A stretch of 64,000 nucleotides of DNA from Sulfitobacter geojensis (lineage in GTDB: Bacteria > Pseudomonadota > Alphaproteobacteria > Rhodobacterales > Rhodobacteraceae), in assembly GCF_000622325.1 (NCBI RefSeq), contig NZ_JASE01000005.1, positions 2,790,001 through 2,854,000 on the forward strand. The letters are read 5' to 3'. The position numbers and the translations under genes are program-made. Below the pieces are notes generated by a model. It was not told where the DNA came from, searched no databases, and saw only the letters and a list, made by a program, of their open reading frames with translations. Of this stretch, positions 61,536-64,000 are shown one piece after another; the stretch's first letter is position 1; each line of letters starts with the position of its first letter.

Positions 61536-63971
61536 ATGATGAATAATAACAAAATTCTTACGGTCTCCTATGGCACATTTTCGTGCACGCTGGAGGGATT
61601 TGACGATTCCTTCGGCACTATGAAGGCTATTGCAGAGTATTTCAGAGATCTGGCCTCCGATGACCGGTATTTCGGCGCTGAACCGCCCCAACCCGATGCA
61701 GATATGCTTGCGCGGATTGCGCAAAAGGAAGTGTCGCGACGGGTTCAGGCCCGCGAACAGGACGGCAAGATCGTTTTGAGCGCGATAGAAGACCAAAGCG
61801 CCCAGCAACAAACCAATCCTGTACCCTTGGCCGCGGCCGCAGTGGCCGCAACGCCCGATCCGGTAGCAGAAGCGCCCGCCGTTCAAGCGCCCGCCGTAGA
61901 AGAGCCGAGCGTCGAAATTGCGACAACCGCCAGCACGGTTGATGTGGCCGCCTTGGACACCCCCCAAGACATCATCATCGAAGAGATCGAAGACGCGGCT
62001 GATGCGTCCGACACTGAAGTGGCCGCGGTAGCGCCGGTCGCCCACGAAGCCACCGCAGAAGACGCAGCGGTTGCAGCCCCCGTTGCCCCAGCCAAGCCAG
62101 AGACCGCCGCGCAGGACTTTGTCGAAGACGAGAACGACATCGTACCTGGCCAAGCCGACGCCGATGTCGAAGCTTTCTTTGCAGACAGCTCCCATGCGTT
62201 GGGTGACACGTCGGACATGGATCAAGACGCCGTTGAAGCCGTGACCGCGCCCGTTGAAGTTGCGAAACCCGCCGCCCCCGCACCTGACAGCATCGCCGCA
62301 AAATTGCAGCGCATCCGCGCCGTTGTTGCCCAGCATGAAGAAGAAGCCGACGACGAAGACGACTATCTTGAAGATGAACATGCCGAAGCAGATACGTCCG
62401 AGGAGGCATCTGTCACAGCCGATGCAGTGATCGCAGACGCCGCCGCTGACCTCGAAGACGCGCTTGCGGCCGAAGAAGAGGACATTGAAGACGCGCAAAC
62501 TGCGGCTGATATGGCCGATGAAACAGCCGATACAGCCGATGCGGTAATCGCAGACGCCCGCACCGACATCGAAGACGCGCTTGAGGCGGATGACACAGAT
62601 GTTTTCGAGGAGGATAGCGCAGAGCTGTCCGAAGACGACGACGTCACCGCAATTCTGGGCCGCCTTGAAATGCTTGCCCATGACACAGCGGCCCCCACGC
62701 CCGTCTCGAAAGACGCGTCCAAGGTGTTGCAAGACGTGCCGCTCGCACAAGTGGAAAGTGCAAGCGAGGAAGCGCGTGTCGAAGACAGCATCAGCAACCT
62801 GTTCGAAGACGAAGCAGGGCTAGCTGATGAAACGGCGGACTCTTCCGAAGCGGCCAAGCCTGCACTGCGCAAAACGCCACGGGTGATCCTTGCCGAAGAT
62901 CACAGCGACGACGTCGAAGACGCCTCGGCCGAGCCTGGGAAATCTGCACCACGTGCCCGCGTGATCAAGGTCAAGCGTGCCGATCTTGAAGCCGCAATTG
63001 ATAAGGGTGAGCTGGAAGAATACGGTGACGATACCGATACATCAGATGATGCAGATGCCATCGAAGATGTGGCGGAAATGGCTGACGAAGCCCAGCCCCT
63101 CACGACACCGAAGCTTGACGATATTGCGCCTTCGCGCGGCAAAAAGCGCTCCGCGCTTTCGCCAGAGGACGAAGCAGATCTGGCCCGCGAACTGGCCGAG
63201 CTGGAAGAAGACAACGCCGACGCACCTCAGGACCCGGACACCCCGACACGCGCTGCGCGCCGCGCAGATGTTGCCCGCCATACCCTGCCGGCGATTGACG
63301 AAAGCACCGAAACTGACGTGAACCGTCTGCTGGCTGAAACCGATCACCAGATGGATGAGCCCGAAAGCGCGACCCGTCGCGACGCCTTTGCCCACCTGCG
63401 GGCGGCCGTTGCTGCGAAAAAGGCTGATGTCGCCATGGGCGGTTCGGGTCAGGACGAAGAAGGCGACGGTGCCTACCGCGAAGATCTGGCCGAGGTGGTG
63501 CGTCCGCGCCGGCCGACCAGCACCGCCGCGCGCACCGAGCGCCCCGGCGATGCACGCCCCGCGCCCCTGAAACTGGTCGCCGAGCAACGCATCGACGTGC
63601 AAAAGCCGGTTGCGAATGCGGGTCCTGTTCGCCCCCGTCGCATCTCTGCCGCCGCCGAGGAGGCCCTGCCAGGCCCCGATGGCGAAAACTTCACCGATTT
63701 CGCGGCTGACATGGGTGCCACCACCCTGCCCCAGCTTTTGGAAGCGGCGGCGGCCTATATGTCCTTTGTCGAGGGGCGCGACCAGTTCTCGCGGCCCCAG
63801 CTGATGACAAAAGTACGTCAGGCGGGCGGACCCGACGGGTTCAGCCGCGAAGAAGGGCTGCGCTCTTTCGGCCAGCTTCTGCGCGCAGGAAAGATCGAGA
63901 AAATCAAAGGGGGTCGCTTTACGGTCTCTGACGAAATCGGCTATCGCCCTGACGAACGGGCTGCCAGCTAA
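61536..63971 (+). CDS. Long acidic Asp/Glu/Ala-rich protein of unknown function
   Basis: 811 residues. An ordered N-terminal block (~1-80) includes KILTVSYGTFSCTLEGFDDSF and YFRDLASDDRYFG. A low-complexity, highly acidic centre follows (~80-700). The C-terminal block (~720-811) contains LPQLLEAAAAYMSFVEGRDQFSRP and a winged-helix-like end (IKGGRFTVSDEIGY). The centre contains a duplicated segment (TADAVIADA...D-EDAL) repeated 39 codons apart. No enzyme family was recognised; similar architectures occur as hypothetical proteins in Roseobacter genomes. It could be a scaffold or regulator with two folded ends on a disordered linker. The ATG doublet at 61536 has GAGGACGAG upstream. Confidence 0.85.
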   Translation: MMNNNKILTVSYGTFSCTLEGFDDSFGTMKAIAEYFRDLASDDRYFGAEPPQPDADMLARIAQKEVSRRVQAREQDGKIVLSAIEDQSAQQQTNPVPLAAAAVAATPDPVAEAPAVQAPAVEEPSVEIATTASTVDVAALDTPQDIIIEEIEDAADASDTEVAAVAPVAHEATAEDAAVAAPVAPAKPETAAQDFVEDENDIVPGQADADVEAFFADSSHALGDTSDMDQDAVEAVTAPVEVAKPAAPAPDSIAAKLQRIRAVVAQHEEEADDEDDYLEDEHAEADTSEEASVTADAVIADAAADLEDALAAEEEDIEDAQTAADMADETADTADAVIADARTDIEDALEADDTDVFEEDSAELSEDDDVTAILGRLEMLAHDTAAPTPVSKDASKVLQDVPLAQVESASEEARVEDSISNLFEDEAGLADETADSSEAAKPALRKTPRVILAEDHSDDVEDASAEPGKSAPRARVIKVKRADLEAAIDKGELEEYGDDTDTSDDADAIEDVAEMADEAQPLTTPKLDDIAPSRGKKRSALSPEDEADLARELAELEEDNADAPQDPDTPTRAARRADVARHTLPAIDESTETDVNRLLAETDHQMDEPESATRRDAFAHLRAAVAAKKADVAMGGSGQDEEGDGAYREDLAEVVRPRRPTSTAARTERPGDARPAPLKLVAEQRIDVQKPVANAGPVRPRRISAAAEEALPGPDGENFTDFAADMGATTLPQLLEAAAAYMSFVEGRDQFSRPQLMTKVRQAGGPDGFSREEGLRSFGQLLRAGKIEKIKGGRFTVSDEIGYRPDERAAS
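62416..62588 (+). repeat. Direct repeat within the acidic protein gene
   Basis: Two ~56-bp units (62416-62471 and 62533-62588), 117 bp apart, share most bases and encode TADAVIADA followed by an acidic D-(L/I)-EDAL segment. The spacing is a multiple of three, so the frame is kept. This suggests growth of the acidic linker by internal duplication. Confidence 0.7.
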
Positions 63972-64000
63972 CGCCGGTCATCGATATTTAACGAGTAACG

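Overview
The window reads as chromosomal DNA of a marine alphaproteobacterium of the Roseobacter group (Rhodobacterales). It is GC-rich, and its gene neighbourhoods fit that group: rpiA-gor-hflK-hflC-DUF2065-degP, an smoEFGK-smoS-mtlK polyol operon of the type described in Rhodobacter sphaeroides, and ExoY-type sugar transferases beside NRPS/PKS genes. The genus cannot be fixed from the sequence alone. No insertion sequence, phage gene, CRISPR array or rRNA was found.

Layout. 1-5.8 kb (minus): ribose-5-phosphate isomerase, glutathione reductase, HflK/HflC, a DUF2065 peptide and the 5' part of a Do-type protease. 6-18.2 kb: housekeeping genes (GST, L-serine dehydratase, aquaporin, a beta-hydroxyacid dehydrogenase, a TetR regulator, a small lipoprotein, homoserine dehydrogenase, a VTT protein, class II FBPase, RecJ, tRNA-Glu(TTC), a zinc-ribbon membrane protein and a Crp/Fnr regulator). 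18.2-19.06 kb has no convincing gene but holds hairpins and an in-frame duplicated Cys-rich segment. 19.06-27.7 kb (minus): a complete sorbitol/mannitol module (LacI regulator, ABC importer, two polyol dehydrogenases, fructokinase). The same 14-bp palindrome lies upstream of the importer and upstream of the regulator.

28.1-53.4 kb is the most unusual part. It is a surface-polysaccharide locus (ExoY-type initiating transferase, degenerate BY-kinase-like ATPase, Wzz/GNVR chain-length protein, Wzy-like polymerase, WecG/TagA transferase, four other glycosyltransferases). Inside it lies a translationally coupled seven-gene minus-strand operon (49695 down to 32693). This encodes a KS-AT-KR-DH-ACP-TE polyketide synthase, a GT2, a single-module NRPS (formyltransferase, truncated condensation lobe, adenylation domain interrupted by a luciferase-like monooxygenase, PCP), a phosphopantetheinyl transferase, two paralogous SGNH-like proteins (one fused to a glycosidase-like domain) and a second GT2. 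The inferred job is to make a short formyl-aminoacyl-polyketide acid that decorates, or is glycosylated with, the exported glycan.

53.6-64 kb: an H-NOX-like protein lacking the heme-ligand histidine, coupled to an HNOBA-GGDEF diguanylate cyclase; a non-pyrrolysine MttB-family methyltransferase; a HAD phosphatase with a DUF3572 protein; a PleD-like diguanylate cyclase with unphosphorylatable-looking receivers; an EamA transporter; thiamine diphosphokinase; and a long acidic protein of unknown function. Two GGDEF proteins close to an EPS locus suggest, but do not prove, c-di-GMP control of the surface glycan.
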